Assembly (NCBI GenBank): GCA_003223695.1
Contig: QHVY01000037.1
Coordinates: forward strand, 1-6,741
Source of the DNA: Acidobacteriota bacterium
GTDB lineage: Bacteria > Acidobacteriota > Thermoanaerobaculia > Gp7-AA8
Direction: 5' to 3'
DNA length: 6,741 nucleotides
Part shown: piece by piece, positions 6,025 to 6,741 of the stretch
Position numbering within the stretch: position 1 is the first letter of the stretch
How the letters are laid out: every line of letters starts with the position of its first letter
Position numbers and translations under genes: made by a program
Notes under the pieces: generated by a model
Databases searched by the model: none
What the model was told of the DNA's origin: nothing
The model's input: the letters and a program-made list of their open reading frames with translations, nothing else

Positions 6025-6741
6025 TTACGATTCTCTCACTCTTTTCTTAATGTTGACACCGCGAGGCGTGTCGCGAACCGCCACCGGCTCGAATCGATCG
6101 GCGGTGCGGTTGAGCAGTTTGGCCACGCCGCGCTCATGAATGTGTTCGCGATCATTACAGCGATCACACTGGTGCGGCTGCTTCGGCACGTCGTCGTAGC
6201 GGCCGATCACGCCCTCGAAATTGCGATAGACGATCGAATCGCCGTAGTGACCGAGCACGTAATTCGGCATCAACGGCACTTTTCCGCCACCGCCCGGCGC
6301 GTCCAACACAAATTGCGGAACGGCGAGGCCCGAGGTGTGGCCACGCAGGAACTCGATGATCTCGATTCCTTCGCCAACAGACGTTCGGAAGTGCTCAGCG
6401 CCCATCACCTGATCGCAAAGGTAGAGGTAGTACGGCCGCACGCGAATCTTCATCAGCCCCTGCACGAGATCGCGCATCGTGTAGGGGCAATCGTTGACGC
6501 CGCGCAGCAGCACCGCCTGGTTGTTGACGGGAATTCCGGCGCGCAACAGACGATCGCACGCTGCCGCCGATTCCGGCGTGATCTCGTTCGGGTGATTGAA
6601 GTGTGTGTTGATCCAGATCGGATGGTATTTCTCCAGCAGCGACGTCAGCTCGTTATCGATGCGCTGCGGAAGAAACACCGGCACGCGGGAGCCGAAGCGA
6701 ATGATCTCCACATGCGGGATCGCGCGCAGACCGGCGAGAAT
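6025..6741 (-). CDS. kamA: Lysine 2,3-aminomutase (KamA), C-terminal part, truncated by window edge
   Basis: This radical SAM, PLP-dependent enzyme converts L-lysine to L-beta-lysine. Only the last 238 residues are inside the window; the CxxxCxxC iron-sulfur motif lies beyond the edge. The frame is open to base 6741 and starts LRAIPHVEIIRFGSRVPV, so the GTG at 6711 is not a true start. Family signatures are NTHFNHPNEIT (fragment residues 45-55), LLRGVNDC (78-85), RPYYLYLCD (102-110), LDAPGGGGK (146-154, PLP lysine last) and YRNFEGVI (172-179). The two aspartates that bind the lysine side-chain amine in the clostridial enzyme (D293 in QCDLS, D330 in DAPGGGGK) are both kept here (LCDQV, LDAP), favouring lysine over glutamate. 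Of the structural zinc cysteines, the NDC and CxxC ones remain; the first of the C-terminal trio is His. The stop is 12 bp before the next gene. Confidence 0.95.
   Translation of the reverse strand: MLAGLRAIPHVEIIRFGSRVPVFLPQRIDNELTSLLEKYHPIWINTHFNHPNEITPESAAACDRLLRAGIPVNNQAVLLRGVNDCPYTMRDLVQGLMKIRVRPYYLYLCDQVMGAEHFRTSVGEGIEIIEFLRGHTSGLAVPQFVLDAPGGGGKVPLMPNYVLGHYGDSIVYRNFEGVIGRYDDVPKQPHQCDRCNDREHIHERGVAKLLNRTADRFEPVAVRDTPRGVNIKKRVRES

Noticed and set aside
6025..6711. KamA as a complete 228-residue gene starting at 6711
   Set aside because: The frame stays open to the window edge and encodes ILAGLRAIPH just upstream, which matches the KamA family, so the GTG at 6711 is internal.

Overview
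The window is one densely packed stretch of bacterial chromosome with about 60% G+C by eye. All eight genes lie on the minus strand, so transcription runs from the high coordinates to the low ones. The organism is probably a member of Acidobacteriota or a similar high-GC soil lineage. I infer this from the C5 heme pathway order (CcsA/HemX-type membrane protein, hemA, hemC, cobA) and from two kinds of short palindromic repeat that I recall from such genomes. The lineage call is tentative, because no rRNA or other taxonomic marker is present.

Layout in transcription order. (1) 6741-6025: the C-terminal 238 residues of a lysine 2,3-aminomutase (KamA), cut by the window edge. (2) 6012-5101 and 5113-4148: two tandem ATP-grasp ligases of the D-Ala-D-Ala ligase superfamily, overlapping by 13 bp. 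(3) 4151-3660: a GNAT acetyltransferase. (4) 3663-2869: an eight-helix CcsA/HemX-family membrane protein. (5) 2781-1525: hemA, glutamyl-tRNA reductase. (6) 1528-614: hemC, hydroxymethylbilane synthase. (7) 617-1: the N-terminal 205 residues of uroporphyrinogen-III C-methyltransferase, cut by the other edge. Four junctions are 4-bp ATGA overlaps (ATP-grasp/GNAT, GNAT/ccsA, hemA/hemC, hemC/SUMT), one is a 13-bp overlap and one is a 12-bp gap. The only sizeable spacer is 87 bp, between the membrane protein and hemA. This looks like a single operon whose promoter lies beyond the right edge. No stretch of 300 bases lacks a gene.

The heme half makes 5-aminolevulinate precursor from Glu-tRNA (HemA), polymerises porphobilinogen (HemC), and methylates uroporphyrinogen III toward siroheme, cobalamin or heme d1 (SUMT). 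The other half pairs a probable beta-lysine-forming enzyme with two amide-bond-forming ligases and an acetyltransferase. That suggests a small uncharacterised pathway making a beta-lysine-containing amide or acylated product. It is physically fused to the heme operon through the GNAT/ccsA overlap.

The most striking structural signal is a pair of 72-bp inverted repeats with identical geometry: four 7-nt units, a 16-nt loop, then four 7-nt units. One (585-656) spans the hemC stop and the SUMT start, placing the SUMT ribosome-binding site and ATG in the loop. The other (2796-2867) fills the spacer just upstream of the hemA ribosome-binding site. A second type of palindrome (around 5617-5645) lies in frame within the second ATP-grasp gene, right before its ATP-binding motif.
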